Below, piece after piece: positions 26,000 to 34,472 of a stretch of DNA of 64,000 nt (positions within the stretch are counted from its first letter, which is position 1; the number at the start of each line of letters is the position of its first letter). Below the pieces are notes generated by a model, which was not told the origin of the DNA, searched no databases, and saw nothing but the letters and a program-made list of their open reading frames with translations. The DNA lies in assembly GCA_964573105.1 (NCBI GenBank), contig CAZNIS010000018.1, forward strand, positions 1 through 64,000, written 5' to 3'. The DNA is from CAKZSB01 sp964573105. GTDB lineage: Bacteria; Pseudomonadota; Gammaproteobacteria; Granulosicoccales; Granulosicoccaceae. The position numbers and the translations under genes are program-made.

Positions 26000-27427
26000 T
26001 CAGGATCGACCAGCGGCGGCGATCGCCGATTCAAGCTGGCCAAAGGTTCTGGGGATTTGCAGTGATTCGATATTGCCAAGCCCCAGCACCAGTGCCTGGC
26101 AATGTGTTTGTCGTTTGCGGTTCCAGTGAAGGTTTTCCAGCGCGATCGCGCCCACCTCGTGGTCATTCAGGGCCGCTTCCAGTGCCGTGCGATCAACCGG
26201 CGAGTGCAGCTTTAACACGAGATTCAGACTGCCGATCTGTTGCCCGTCTGTGTGCAGTATTCGACTGTTGTCGATCTGTTCCAGCAGAGCCTGACGACGC
26301 TGAGCATAGATTTGTCGCGCGCGCTGCAGATGGCGGCTGATGGTGCCGTTGTCTAGCAGTTCGGCAACCGCGGCCTGGGCGACGATATTGTGACCGCCGC
26401 CAATTGAGCGCAGGCAATTGTGTGCAGTGTCCGTAAGGGCTGACGGCACCACCAGCCAGGCAACTCTGACGGCCGGAAACATCAGTTTGGAAAAGGTGCC
26501 GGCATGAAGCACGCGCGCTCGACCCGCATTGGCCGCCAGCGCCGGGCGTGGTTGGGAGTCGTCGCGAAACTCGCTGTCGTAGTCATCCTCGAAGATAACC
26601 GCACCGGATGCCGCTGACAGTGCCAGCAATTGCTCGCGGCGGCTGGCGCTCAGTGGCACACCGGTCGGATATTGAAAGCACGGCGTGGTGTAGATCAGCG
26701 CAGGTGGTTGGGATTTATTGGCCGGCACCATGCCCTGTTCATCCACCCGGCACGCGCGCAGCTTCAATCCCATTTGCGCAAAAGCATCCACCGCACCCGC
26801 ATAACCCGGTGCTTCAATCCATGCCGTGTCGCCGTGATCGGCAAAAAGTGCCGCAGCGAGCAACAGGCTCTGACGGGTGGAAGAGGTGACGACAATCTGC
26901 TCGGGAGTGACCACCAGCGAGCGGTAACTGGCCAGATACCGCGCGATGGCCTGCTGCAGTGCCGGTAGCGACGCGTCCTGGTAGGCGAGCAAGCTGGCCG
27001 GCAGTCTGGCCGCTACTTGCAGGGCTCGACGCCAGGCATCCCGCGGAAACAATTGCGTGTCCGGCTGGCCGGGTGCCAATGCGGTGTGCCGGTTGCGGCT
27101 GCCGCTGTAGTGCCGTGCGCGGTCGGCGATCGACCAGCCCGACGCGGTGTTTGCAACGGGTGTCTGCACCTGGTGCACGACTACAGTACCGCGCCGGCCA
27201 TCACTGCTAAGTATCCCCTCATCGCAAAGCTGGTTGTAAACGGATACCACCAGGTTTCTGCCAACGCCCAGTTGCCGTGCCAGTTCGCGGCTGGCGGGCA
27301 GGCGCTGTCGATAGGGCGGTTCACCCTCTGTCACACAGGCATACAACGACAGATACAGTTGCCGTACTTTCGGCAGATCAGACTGCGGACTCGGGCGCAG
27401 CTTTTCGGTCAGTTCGGGTGTGAGCAT
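26000..27427 (-). CDS. MocR/PdxR-type transcriptional regulator (GntR wHTH fused to aminotransferase fold)
   Basis: A 475-aa protein. Residues ~15-85 are a GntR-type winged helix (RQRLPASRELARQLGVGRNLVVSVYNQL). The remainder is a fold-type I aminotransferase domain with GTFSKLMFPAVRVAW, in which K314 would bind PLP, and FEDDYDSEFRDD. MocR proteins use PLP or an amine/aldehyde ligand to control neighbouring genes. A nearly perfect 18-bp palindrome lies just upstream, between this gene and the divergent acetyltransferase, a likely operator for both. Confidence 0.92.
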   Translation of the reverse strand: MLTPELTEKLRPSPQSDLPKVRQLYLSLYACVTEGEPPYRQRLPASRELARQLGVGRNLVVSVYNQLCDEGILSSDGRRGTVVVHQVQTPVANTASGWSIADRARHYSGSRNRHTALAPGQPDTQLFPRDAWRRALQVAARLPASLLAYQDASLPALQQAIARYLASYRSLVVTPEQIVVTSSTRQSLLLAAALFADHGDTAWIEAPGYAGAVDAFAQMGLKLRACRVDEQGMVPANKSQPPALIYTTPCFQYPTGVPLSASRREQLLALSAASGAVIFEDDYDSEFRDDSQPRPALAANAGRARVLHAGTFSKLMFPAVRVAWLVVPSALTDTAHNCLRSIGGGHNIVAQAAVAELLDNGTISRHLQRARQIYAQRRQALLEQIDNSRILHTDGQQIGSLNLVLKLHSPVDRTALEAALNDHEVGAIALENLHWNRKRQTHCQALVLGLGNIESLQIPRTFGQLESAIAAAGRS

Positions 27428-27443
27428 AATTACTGGTCAGATT

Positions 27444-27461
27444 ATGGTTCTATAAAACCAT
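27444..27461. promoter_or_regulatory. 18-bp palindrome, candidate MocR operator
   Basis: The sequence ATGGTTCTATAAAACCAT is a palindrome with a single mismatched pair. It sits 17 bases upstream of the MocR start and ~95 bases upstream of the divergent acetyltransferase gene. The central TATAAA may itself be a -10 element, so binding would block transcription. The role is inferred from position and symmetry. Confidence 0.55.
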
Positions 27462-27553
27462 AGCATTTGTCGCTATCCGCAGGGCCAAATAAAATGCCAG
27501 TATGCTAACAGTGATGTATCACTCTACACAGGCGCAAGCGGATTCAACGAGAC

Positions 27554-28264
27554 ATGGCGATAGATAAAAACGAGCTTGGACAACCGATTGGTTTTGCGGT
27601 GCCGCAATGGCAAGGGTGTCAGGCGCCATCGCGTGAGCCGATGCAGGGGCGCTTCTGTCGACTGGTACCGGTTGATGTCGAGCATCACGGGCAGGATCTG
27701 TATCAGGCGTTTGCCAGTGATACCAGCCATCACAACTGGACCTATCTGCCCTATGGTCCGTTTGACAATCAGTCGCAGTTTAACGACTGGCTGGCCAGTA
27801 GCTGTCTGGGTGACGACCCCCTGTTCCACACCATTGTCGATCTGGATTCGTCAAAGGCGGTTGGCATGGCCAGCTATCTGCGCATTGAGCCCGCCGTTGG
27901 CGTGATAGAAACGGGCCACATTCATTATTCGCCACTGATGCAGCGCACGCCGATCGCAACAGAAACCATGTACCTGATGATGCGCCGGGTTTTTGAAGAG
28001 CTGGGCTATCGGCGCTACGAGTGGAAGTGCGATTCGCTGAATGCGCCATCGCGCAATGCCGCGGCCCGACTGGGTTTTCAGTATGAAGGGCTTTTCCGGC
28101 AGGCGACCATGTACAAGGGCAGAAATCGCGATACCGCCTGGTTCTCTATCCTGGATACTGAATGGCCGGCCCTGAAAGCTGCTTTCGAGGCGTGGCTGCA
28201 GCCGGACAACTTCGATGCCGATGGCAAACAGAAAAAGTCGCTGGCCGATCTGCATCGCACCTGA
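27554..28264 (+). CDS. GNAT-family N-acetyltransferase (RimJ/RimL-like)
   Basis: A 236-aa protein. It shows the Gcn5-like pattern FHTIVDLDSSKAVGMASYLRI, then GVIETGHIHYSPLMQRTPIATETMYLMMRR and YEWKCDSLNAPSRNAAARLGFQYEGLFRQ, with acetyl-CoA site positions typical of the RimL type that modify amino groups of proteins or small molecules. The gene is divergent from the MocR gene and shares its palindrome. A molybdopterin enzyme gene follows 54 bases downstream. Confidence 0.87.
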   Translation: MAIDKNELGQPIGFAVPQWQGCQAPSREPMQGRFCRLVPVDVEHHGQDLYQAFASDTSHHNWTYLPYGPFDNQSQFNDWLASSCLGDDPLFHTIVDLDSSKAVGMASYLRIEPAVGVIETGHIHYSPLMQRTPIATETMYLMMRRVFEELGYRRYEWKCDSLNAPSRNAAARLGFQYEGLFRQATMYKGRNRDTAWFSILDTEWPALKAAFEAWLQPDNFDADGKQKKSLADLHRT

Positions 28265-28318
28265 ATGAGGTAGCAGGTCCAGCCCACTCGCAAACAACGA
28301 ACACGCAGGAATACAACC

Positions 28319-30370
28319 GTGACGACCACCCAAGCCGACATCCGTCCATCGGTCTGTCCGCTCGATTGCCCGGACTGCTGCAGTCTGAATGTCGAGGTGA
28401 AAGACAACAGCGTAATCGCTGTGCGCGGCTCGAAAGCGAATCCCTACACGGGCGGTGCAATCTGCAGCAAAGTGATGCGTAGCTATCCTGAGTTCGTCCA
28501 TGGCGAGACGCGGCTGACAACACCGCTAAAACGCACTGGCCCGCGCGGCAGCGGAGACTATGCCTCCATATCCTGGGACGAGGCGATCGATCTTGTCTAC
28601 GACGGATTCAGTCAGGCGATCACTAAACACGGTCCGCAAACGATATTGCCGTTTAACTATGCCGGGCCACACGGCGAACTCGCTGGCGGTTCGATGGATT
28701 ATCGCTTCTTTCACCAGTTGGGTGCGACCCGGTTGAACCGCGGCCCGTTGTGCGGTGCGGTGCGCGGTTCGGCGTATACCAGCCTCTATGGCGCGGCGCC
28801 TGGCATGCCACCCGAACAGGCAGTGTACGCCGATCTAATGGTGGTCTGGGGTAACAATGTCACCGTGTCGAATTTGCATTTGGCCTCGGTGATCAAGCAG
28901 ATCAAAAAGCGCGGTGGCAAGCTGATCGTGATCGATCCCAAATGCATCAAAATTGCCGAGCAAAGCAATCTGTTTTTGCAAATCACACCAGGGACCGATG
29001 TCGTGCTCGCGATGGCCGCAGCGGCCGAGCTGGAGCGCCGCGACGCGCTAGATCGTGACTTTGTCTCACGCTGGGTTCGTGGTTTTGACGTGTACATGGA
29101 GCAGGCGCGGCGATACACCGTGGCAGACGTGGAAAGCATCTGTGGCTTGAGTGCAGAGGCGTTCCATCAGTTCATTGGTTTGTACACCAGCGCGCAAACT
29201 GTCGCCGCATCATTTGGCAACGGCATCGAGCGCGGGCGCAGCGGTGGGTCGGGTTTGCGGGCCGGTATGGCCCTGCAGGCGCTGACCGGCAATCATGGCA
29301 GGCTCGGCGCAGGCGTGATCGCCAAGGCGGGGCTTGCCACACCGAAAACCAGCGACCGACTGCAGCGGCCAGACCTCGCACCCGACGACACACGGGTGTT
29401 TAATATTGTCGATGTCGGAAGAAAACTGCTGGATCGTGAAATGAAAATCCCGATTACAGCAACCATGATTTACAACCACAATCCCGTCTGCACTCATCCG
29501 GATCAGCAGCAGATGATCCGTGCACTGAGCAGGGAGGACTTGTTTATCGTCGGCTGCGATGTGGTGATGACTGACAGCATGCAGTACGCCGATGTCATCC
29601 TGCCTGCCGCCAGTCATTTTGAATACGCCGATATCTATGGGTCTTACGGCCAGAATTACCTGCAACGCGCCGCACCCGTAATTCCCTGTGTGGGTCAAAG
29701 CTTGCCGAACACTGAGATCTTTCGTCGCCTGGCCGCGCGTTTTGGTTTTACCGATCCGGCTTTCAGCGCCACGGACGAGCAGCTGATGAACGAGGCGATT
29801 GATGGCAACGATGTGCGACTACAGGGTGTGCCACCGAGTCAGATACCACTGGATCAGGCGTTGGAGATGCAATCCGTTAATGGTGAGCCCGCGATTCTTT
29901 GCGACACGATCCTGCCGGCCACCCAATCGGGAAAGATCGAATTACACAGTGAAGACCTGCAGCAGCGTTTCGGCTACGGCCTGCCGCGCTACGAACCCGT
30001 TGCCAGAGACTTGCCGTTCACCTTGATCACGCCCTCATCCGACAAACGCACCAATGCCACGTTTGGCGGATGCGCTGATTCGAATGGCACTCAAATGCTG
30101 GAGATGAACCCGGCAAATGCAGCAGAACGGGGTCTGGTCGCGGGGCAGCAGGTACTCGTTTCTAATCGGCTGGGTTGTACTGAGTTAAAACTGCACCTGA
30201 CCAGCGCGGTGCGTCCTGGCGTTCTATACAGCCCAAAAGGTGCCTGGCTGGCTGCCAGTGACTCCTGCCAGACGGTCAACGCGTTAATCGATGCAACGCT
30301 GCGCACGGATATTGAGTCCGGCGCTTGTTACAACGAAACGTTTGTCGATGTCCGTGCCTCGACGCGATAG
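28319..30370 (+). CDS. Molybdopterin-dependent oxidoreductase (DMSO reductase superfamily)
   Basis: A 683-aa protein with a GTG start and AGGA upstream. The N-terminal [4Fe-4S] ligands are C13, C17, C21 and C49 (C-x3-C-x3-C-x27-C), followed by SWDEAIDLVYDGFSQA, NRGPLCGAVRGSAYTSLYGA, VWGNNVTVSNLH and VIDPKC, as in molybdenum bis-MGD catalytic subunits. The C-terminal dinucleotide-binding domain (TLITPSSDKRTNATFGG, LEMNPANAAERGLVAGQQV) is complete. No Tat signal is present, so it is cytoplasmic. No separate iron-sulfur or membrane subunit follows. Substrate unknown; formate or thiosulfate-type assignments cannot be justified. Confidence 0.9.
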   Translation: MTTTQADIRPSVCPLDCPDCCSLNVEVKDNSVIAVRGSKANPYTGGAICSKVMRSYPEFVHGETRLTTPLKRTGPRGSGDYASISWDEAIDLVYDGFSQAITKHGPQTILPFNYAGPHGELAGGSMDYRFFHQLGATRLNRGPLCGAVRGSAYTSLYGAAPGMPPEQAVYADLMVVWGNNVTVSNLHLASVIKQIKKRGGKLIVIDPKCIKIAEQSNLFLQITPGTDVVLAMAAAAELERRDALDRDFVSRWVRGFDVYMEQARRYTVADVESICGLSAEAFHQFIGLYTSAQTVAASFGNGIERGRSGGSGLRAGMALQALTGNHGRLGAGVIAKAGLATPKTSDRLQRPDLAPDDTRVFNIVDVGRKLLDREMKIPITATMIYNHNPVCTHPDQQQMIRALSREDLFIVGCDVVMTDSMQYADVILPAASHFEYADIYGSYGQNYLQRAAPVIPCVGQSLPNTEIFRRLAARFGFTDPAFSATDEQLMNEAIDGNDVRLQGVPPSQIPLDQALEMQSVNGEPAILCDTILPATQSGKIELHSEDLQQRFGYGLPRYEPVARDLPFTLITPSSDKRTNATFGGCADSNGTQMLEMNPANAAERGLVAGQQVLVSNRLGCTELKLHLTSAVRPGVLYSPKGAWLAASDSCQTVNALIDATLRTDIESGACYNETFVDVRASTR

Positions 30371-30384
30371 CAACAACTTGCGAT

Positions 30385-31206
30385 CTATTGCTCCATCGCT
30401 CTTATCTGCCGTTGCAAGTCGTTTAGTGGTCTGATCCAAGGCTGGAATGTCTTCAGCGATTCTGGCAGCGAAGCCAGTTGTTGCTCGGCGGCATCGAATG
30501 AATCGTACAGTCCACTGGACAACCCAAACACCGGGCGGCCACTTGGTGTGCGCTTGAATGGATAGACGGCTGGATCTTGATCGCCCCGCAGTGTCAGCGC
30601 CTGCTCAAGCAGCAAATCCCGATTTGGCGATGTGCCGAACTGAATGGTGTAACGACGTGGATCCTGTTCGAGAATCCATTTCTGGTCGGCCAGTGTTATC
30701 GGGCTGGTGGCAGCTGGGCGGTCGACGATTGGCGTAGTCTGACTGCCTGTTTCGGGATTTAGTGGTGTCGTGGTTGCGCCGGGTTGTTCCGTTGCGACAG
30801 TCTCGACGGGGGCAGGGGCGGGTGTTTGCCGGGCGAGGCTTAGTGTCTCATTGGATGAACGCGTGTCAACCTGACTGGCATCGGGTTGTACTGGTTCGGC
30901 GTTGGCGTCGGCATTGAGTGCGAGTACGGTATCGTCATCGGTGTTGGCCAGCTCAGTCGTGGTGCTGTCAATCTGACTGCTTGCCAATGATGTCGCCTCT
31001 TCTGCCACGAGTGCTGTCGTGCTTTCGTCACCGGCGAAAAAGCGCTTGGCCACAACCTGATAAAGCAAAAACAGGCAGGCCAGAATAAAAAGGTTTTTGA
31101 GCAGCCAGAACGCCGTATCCAGAAATAGGAACAGTGTCAGGTATTCGCTTCTATTGTTGCGGCGGAAACTGCGATAGCCTCGCTGGATAGAACGGGGTGA
31201 AATCAT
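30385..31206 (-). CDS. Single-pass membrane protein with SPOR-like C-terminal domain
   Basis: A 273-aa protein. A basic N-terminus (SPRSIQRGYRSFRRNNRS) precedes one membrane helix (~residues 25-50, LFLDTAFWLLKNLFILACLFLLYQVV). A long Thr/Ala/Pro/Asp-rich periplasmic linker of ~110 residues follows. The last ~85 residues (WILEQDPRRYTIQFGTSPN, ALTLRGDQDPAVYPFKRTPSGRPVFGL) resemble a SPOR peptidoglycan-binding domain as in DamX-type division proteins. The role at the septum or cell wall is inferred. It is convergent with the molybdoenzyme gene. Confidence 0.7.
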   Translation of the reverse strand: MISPRSIQRGYRSFRRNNRSEYLTLFLFLDTAFWLLKNLFILACLFLLYQVVAKRFFAGDESTTALVAEEATSLASSQIDSTTTELANTDDDTVLALNADANAEPVQPDASQVDTRSSNETLSLARQTPAPAPVETVATEQPGATTTPLNPETGSQTTPIVDRPAATSPITLADQKWILEQDPRRYTIQFGTSPNRDLLLEQALTLRGDQDPAVYPFKRTPSGRPVFGLSSGLYDSFDAAEQQLASLPESLKTFQPWIRPLNDLQRQIRAMEQ

Positions 31207-31621
31207 TAGGTAAAACTCTGCTTATTGCTGGACACCGGCGATCTCCTTTCGCACAGGGTAATGGAGGTCTTGAGTTGAGGCTGCCGCCTCCGGTTTCTGT
31301 ACGCAGCCCACTACCTGCACGCTGCTGTGTGCAGCAAACCGAAAAAGAGAACCTCTCTGGTGAGCCCGCCGGATTCAGGGGCGCCGCGCGCACTTGATTC
31401 ATGCTCGCCGGGATGTCACCGTTTGGCAATCGTCCGTTAAATCGTGAAACAGGTTTGTGAAATAGATTGTGAATTAATGACCTAATCGGACTTATCACGC
31501 GAAAGCGCCAAGCGCGTCACAATACGCCCGGAGTGCCGGTGTTTGGTAAGTACTATTTCATATGAGAGCAAAAATCTGATTGTGATAGGCTGGCGTCGCG
31601 TCAACAGATTGAGATAACAAC
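31207..31621. other. Intergenic region before the type III secretion locus
   Basis: About 415 bases without a convincing gene. The composition becomes more AT-rich from ~31430 onward, near the start of the type III secretion cluster. No repeats, tRNA or integrase site were recognised. The last 80 bases probably carry the promoter of the following gene. Confidence 0.5.
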
Positions 31622-32386
31622 GTGGGGGTCAAAGCAAAGCGTGCGGTTTCAGCCCGCCATTCCAGCCCTGCTGCAAAAATAGCGTCGAGCGGTCAAAACG
31701 ATATCAGCGGACCGCCTGGTCAAGGCCGTCCTGATGCTGTGCCATTGCCATCACAAAGTGCCAACGCGGTGGGAACACAACAGCAGAGGTCAGCGCTTGA
31801 GACGCACGATCGTGCGGCGCTTGCCAGTCGACAATGGAGCGAGTCCGGCGGGCCGATCGAGCCTGGCGCCGAACCGGCCGTTGCAGCAGCTGGATCAAAC
31901 GGCTCTACATCCGAATCCACCGCCACCCAATCCGTGCCTGTCGATTGGGGGCAGACCGCTGTTGCTGACCATAGTGCCGCGGCAGGTGTGGGTACAACGA
32001 CGTATCAAACGGCAGCACGCACCAGCACAACTCAGGCGCCTGCCGCCACGATGAATTCCTGGGTAAGACTGCCTTATCCGGTGCAATCCTGGGTTCCAAC
32101 TCCGACCTGGTCGGCGCCTGCAGCCCCATCGACTGAACCCCGGCATAGCAATGGTCCCGATGACGACACATCAGTCAATTCCGATGACAAGCCGGCTGAG
32201 AAACGATATAGCACCTTCGGTTTACCCTGGAGCTACGGTTTCGCTACCCAAATGCGGCAAGATACGGTTGATGTGCTCAATGAAGCTGCCGACTCGATCA
32301 TTAAGAGAGATCGGCGCAAAGAAGTACCGGATAGCGAGAGAGCTATTCTCGAAGCCGGACACGCGCACACTGATTCGGATGACTAA
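31622..32386 (+). CDS. Hypothetical Ser/Ala/Thr/Pro-rich protein at edge of T3SS locus
   Basis: A 254-aa product from a GTG start. About 200 residues are low-complexity and polar (many Ser, Ala, Thr, Gln, Pro), with no signal peptide or membrane helix. The last ~60 residues look folded and helical (TFGLPWSYGFATQMRQDTVDVLNEAADSIIKRDRRKEVPDSERAILEAG). A disordered Ser/Ala-rich N-terminus is compatible with a type III secretion signal, but this is composition only. It lies upstream of the leftward sctU pair and has no recognised family. Confidence 0.5.
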   Translation: MGVKAKRAVSARHSSPAAKIASSGQNDISGPPGQGRPDAVPLPSQSANAVGTQQQRSALETHDRAALASRQWSESGGPIEPGAEPAVAAAGSNGSTSESTATQSVPVDWGQTAVADHSAAAGVGTTTYQTAARTSTTQAPAATMNSWVRLPYPVQSWVPTPTWSAPAAPSTEPRHSNGPDDDTSVNSDDKPAEKRYSTFGLPWSYGFATQMRQDTVDVLNEAADSIIKRDRRKEVPDSERAILEAGHAHTDSDD

Positions 32387-32556
32387 TCTCGGGCGTTGAT
32401 GCTTCAGGGGACGGGATTTTTTGGTTGATCACGTTCCAGCGAGTGCCGCCTGGTAAACGCTGTGGCTTCCAGCCAGCTCAGGAAGCGCCCCACAGTGCTT
32501 GCCTGTCAGCGCGCTAGCGCGAACGATAGAACGCACCATACTCACTCGCAAGTGGG

Positions 32557-32859
32557 TCAGGGCTCGACGGGCGTATCGGCGGAGCTGCCGTTGCCATTGG
32601 TGTTCGTGGCGGGATGTTTGTCAATCAGGTTGATTTGCTCGGGAGACACGCCCAGCAGGTAGTCGTGTTCCCGGTAGCGAATCACCAGCAGCTTGCTGCG
32701 GGTGCTGACTGGCTGAGAGGACTGAATACTGATCCCGGTCCCTGAGTGGATCCTGTTGCCGAGTCCGGCGAGAAACCGGACGATCAGCCAGGCCAGTGTC
32801 AAAACCAAGGCCAGCGCGACGATGGTGAAGATCAGGGTCGTTGGAAAGCTGTCGTTCAT
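32557..32859 (-). CDS. FliO-like membrane protein
   Basis: A 100-aa protein with one N-terminal membrane helix (LIFTIVALALVLTLAWLIVRFLAGLG) and a short cytoplasmic domain (GISIQSSQPVSTRSKLLVIRYREHDYLLGVSPEQINLIDKH), the pattern of FliO/MopB. FliO assists assembly of the FliP-FliQ-FliR export gate in flagella; virulence-type systems usually lack it. It lies 53 bases downstream of sctU on the same strand. The similarity is by pattern (TM helix then beta-rich LLLGV region), so the family call is moderate. Confidence 0.65.
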   Translation of the reverse strand: MNDSFPTTLIFTIVALALVLTLAWLIVRFLAGLGNRIHSGTGISIQSSQPVSTRSKLLVIRYREHDYLLGVSPEQINLIDKHPATNTNGNGSSADTPVEP

Positions 32860-32912
32860 CTTTTAGTAGTTCTGCGGTGTGCGCTATTGAAGTCAATGCG
32901 GTGACCGATGGG

Positions 32913-34040
32913 TCAGTGATACCGTGTCAGGTCCTCCCCCGGGGCCGTGACAGCAATCGGGGTGGCGTTGTTTTCGATATCCATGCTGGCGCGCGTGGCC
33001 TGTGCCCAGATGATCACTTCAGCAACGATATCAAATAGTTCTCGTGGTACCAGGTTCTCCGGTGTCTGATCAGCCAGCAGTGCCCGCGCCAGCGTTTCGT
33101 TGCGCAAAATCGGCACACCGGCCTCGGCCGCAACGCGACGCATCTCACGTGCGATAGTTTCTTCGCCCTTACCGGTGACAACGGGTACCGGGGCAGTTTC
33201 CTTGTCGTAGTTGATGGCTATGGCTACATGGATTGGATTAACCACCAGTACACTGGCATCCTGTGCTGCCCGAACGGGAGTCTGCTGAGCCCATTCACGG
33301 CCAAGTTCCTGTCTCTCGCCCCGCAGCAGAGGATTGCCCTCGGTCTCCTTTAGTTCATCGCGTATATCTCGCAGGCTCATTTTCATCCGCTTGGTAAACG
33401 AGTGGTTCTGGTAGATCACATCGACCACGGTGATCAGTATGTAGGCCGCTGCGGTTAGTCCCACCACGCGAACCACCATGTGCCATATCGCGACAACAAT
33501 ATGCTCGGGATCGCTGCCGGGTAATAGCGCTATATCCCCCAGCACCGTTTTAACAGTGACAAAGGCTATCCCAAACAGGATTGCCGTCCGAAAAATGGAC
33601 TTCAGCAATTCCACCAGATTGTCAGCCCCGAACATTCGCTTTACACCTTCCGCCGGGTTTAGATGCGACATCTGCGGTTTGATTTTTTCGATCGTCAGCA
33701 CTGGTCCGGTTTGCAAAAAATCCACTGCCAGACTGAACAATACAAGCGGGACCAGTACCAGTGCCGAGATTGTCAGCAGTACGTCGATTGCCTGACTCCC
33801 CAGTTTCATTAGTGCGGTATGAAAACTTTGCCCTGGCGACTGCAACGATAGTGACATCAGATTGATCAGATCCCTGGCGATCGTTTCCACCAGTAACCAC
33901 ATGAGCAGCAATGCGAACAGGAATCCGACGGTAATAACCAGATCCTGACTCTTTGGTACGTCGCCCTTTTTGCGTGCATCGCGCAGCTTTTTGGGTGTGG
34001 GTAGTTCGGTTTTTGATCCCGAATCTTCTTGTTTAGACAT
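32913..34040 (-). CDS. sctU: Type III secretion export apparatus switch protein SctU (FlhB/YscU family)
   Basis: A 375-aa protein. It begins with the family signature KTELPTPKKLRDARKKGDVPKSQD, has four membrane helices between residues ~33 and 210, then the linker and cytoplasmic domain. The self-cleavage motif is NPIH at residues 268-271 (VVNPIHVAIAI) instead of NPTH; Asn, Pro and His are kept. The remainder (PVVTGKGEETIAREMRRVAAEAGVPILRN) is typical. SctU switches export from needle to later substrates. Transcribed leftward, opposite to the rest of the apparatus genes. Confidence 0.93.
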   Translation of the reverse strand: MSKQEDSGSKTELPTPKKLRDARKKGDVPKSQDLVITVGFLFALLLMWLLVETIARDLINLMSLSLQSPGQSFHTALMKLGSQAIDVLLTISALVLVPLVLFSLAVDFLQTGPVLTIEKIKPQMSHLNPAEGVKRMFGADNLVELLKSIFRTAILFGIAFVTVKTVLGDIALLPGSDPEHIVVAIWHMVVRVVGLTAAAYILITVVDVIYQNHSFTKRMKMSLRDIRDELKETEGNPLLRGERQELGREWAQQTPVRAAQDASVLVVNPIHVAIAINYDKETAPVPVVTGKGEETIAREMRRVAAEAGVPILRNETLARALLADQTPENLVPRELFDIVAEVIIWAQATRASMDIENNATPIAVTAPGEDLTRYH

Positions 34041-34201
34041 AAGCGTTCTGCTTTCGGGGTGAATTTAGTGAATTGATTTCACGTTCTCGGGTTTTGTTGT
34101 GATGAAGTTCAAAGAAGTGACGGCAATGGTTGTTCCCTGCAAAGTATGAAATTGCTGCTAATGCCGGCTGAATTGAGCCATTATACGATACCGGAAATTA
34201 G

Positions 34202-34236
34202 TCCGTTTAATAATAAAAACGGAAAATATTCCGTTT
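34202..34236. repeat. Clustered inverted 7-mers upstream of sctU
   Basis: TCCGTTT (34202-34208), AAACGGA (34217-34223) and TCCGTTT (34230-34236) alternate in orientation with AT-only spacers of 8 and 6 bases, so either outer copy can pair with the middle one. It may be a regulator site or a weak terminator-like structure. Confidence 0.5.
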
Positions 34237-34360
34237 CTATGAATGCTTGCAGGTTTTCCGAAAATTGGACTCTGTATAGTGCCTCACCTGAGTGCAGATC
34301 CGCATCGACATGGCTTGTCAGATACACGTGCGATGGGATTTCAGAGTAGTAGTGTCTGCT

Positions 34361-34385
34361 ACTTATAGTAGAAACGACTATATAC
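34361..34385 (+). promoter_or_regulatory. Shared T3SS promoter element, copy A (sctV operon)
   Basis: ACTTATAGT, nine bases, then TATATAC; TATATAC ends 87 bases before the sctV start. The same arrangement with identical spacing occurs upstream of the filament-like and collagen-like genes. TATATAC is a plausible -10; ACTTATAGT would overlap the position expected for an activator site or -35. Confidence 0.6.
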
Positions 34386-34472
34386 ATTCCTCGGTCGATC
34401 CGGTCCAATTTCCAGTTAGTGTGGGAGCCGGAATAAGGCGGAGGGTTAACCAACAACTGGTAAGCAAAAAAC

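Larger units (their letters stand above)
34041..34472. other. Divergent intergenic region sctU / sctV
   Basis: An AT-rich ~430-base region between the leftward sctU-fliO-like pair and the rightward sctV operon. It holds a cluster of three 7-mers TCCGTTT / AAACGGA / TCCGTTT at 34202-34236, and the shared promoter element at 34361-34385. No protein gene is supported. Confidence 0.6.

Noticed and set aside
31545..31590. Possible fourth copy of the shared promoter element before the 31622 gene
   Set aside because: AAGTACTATTTCATATGAG has similar AT content but neither the 9-mer nor the spacing is conserved.
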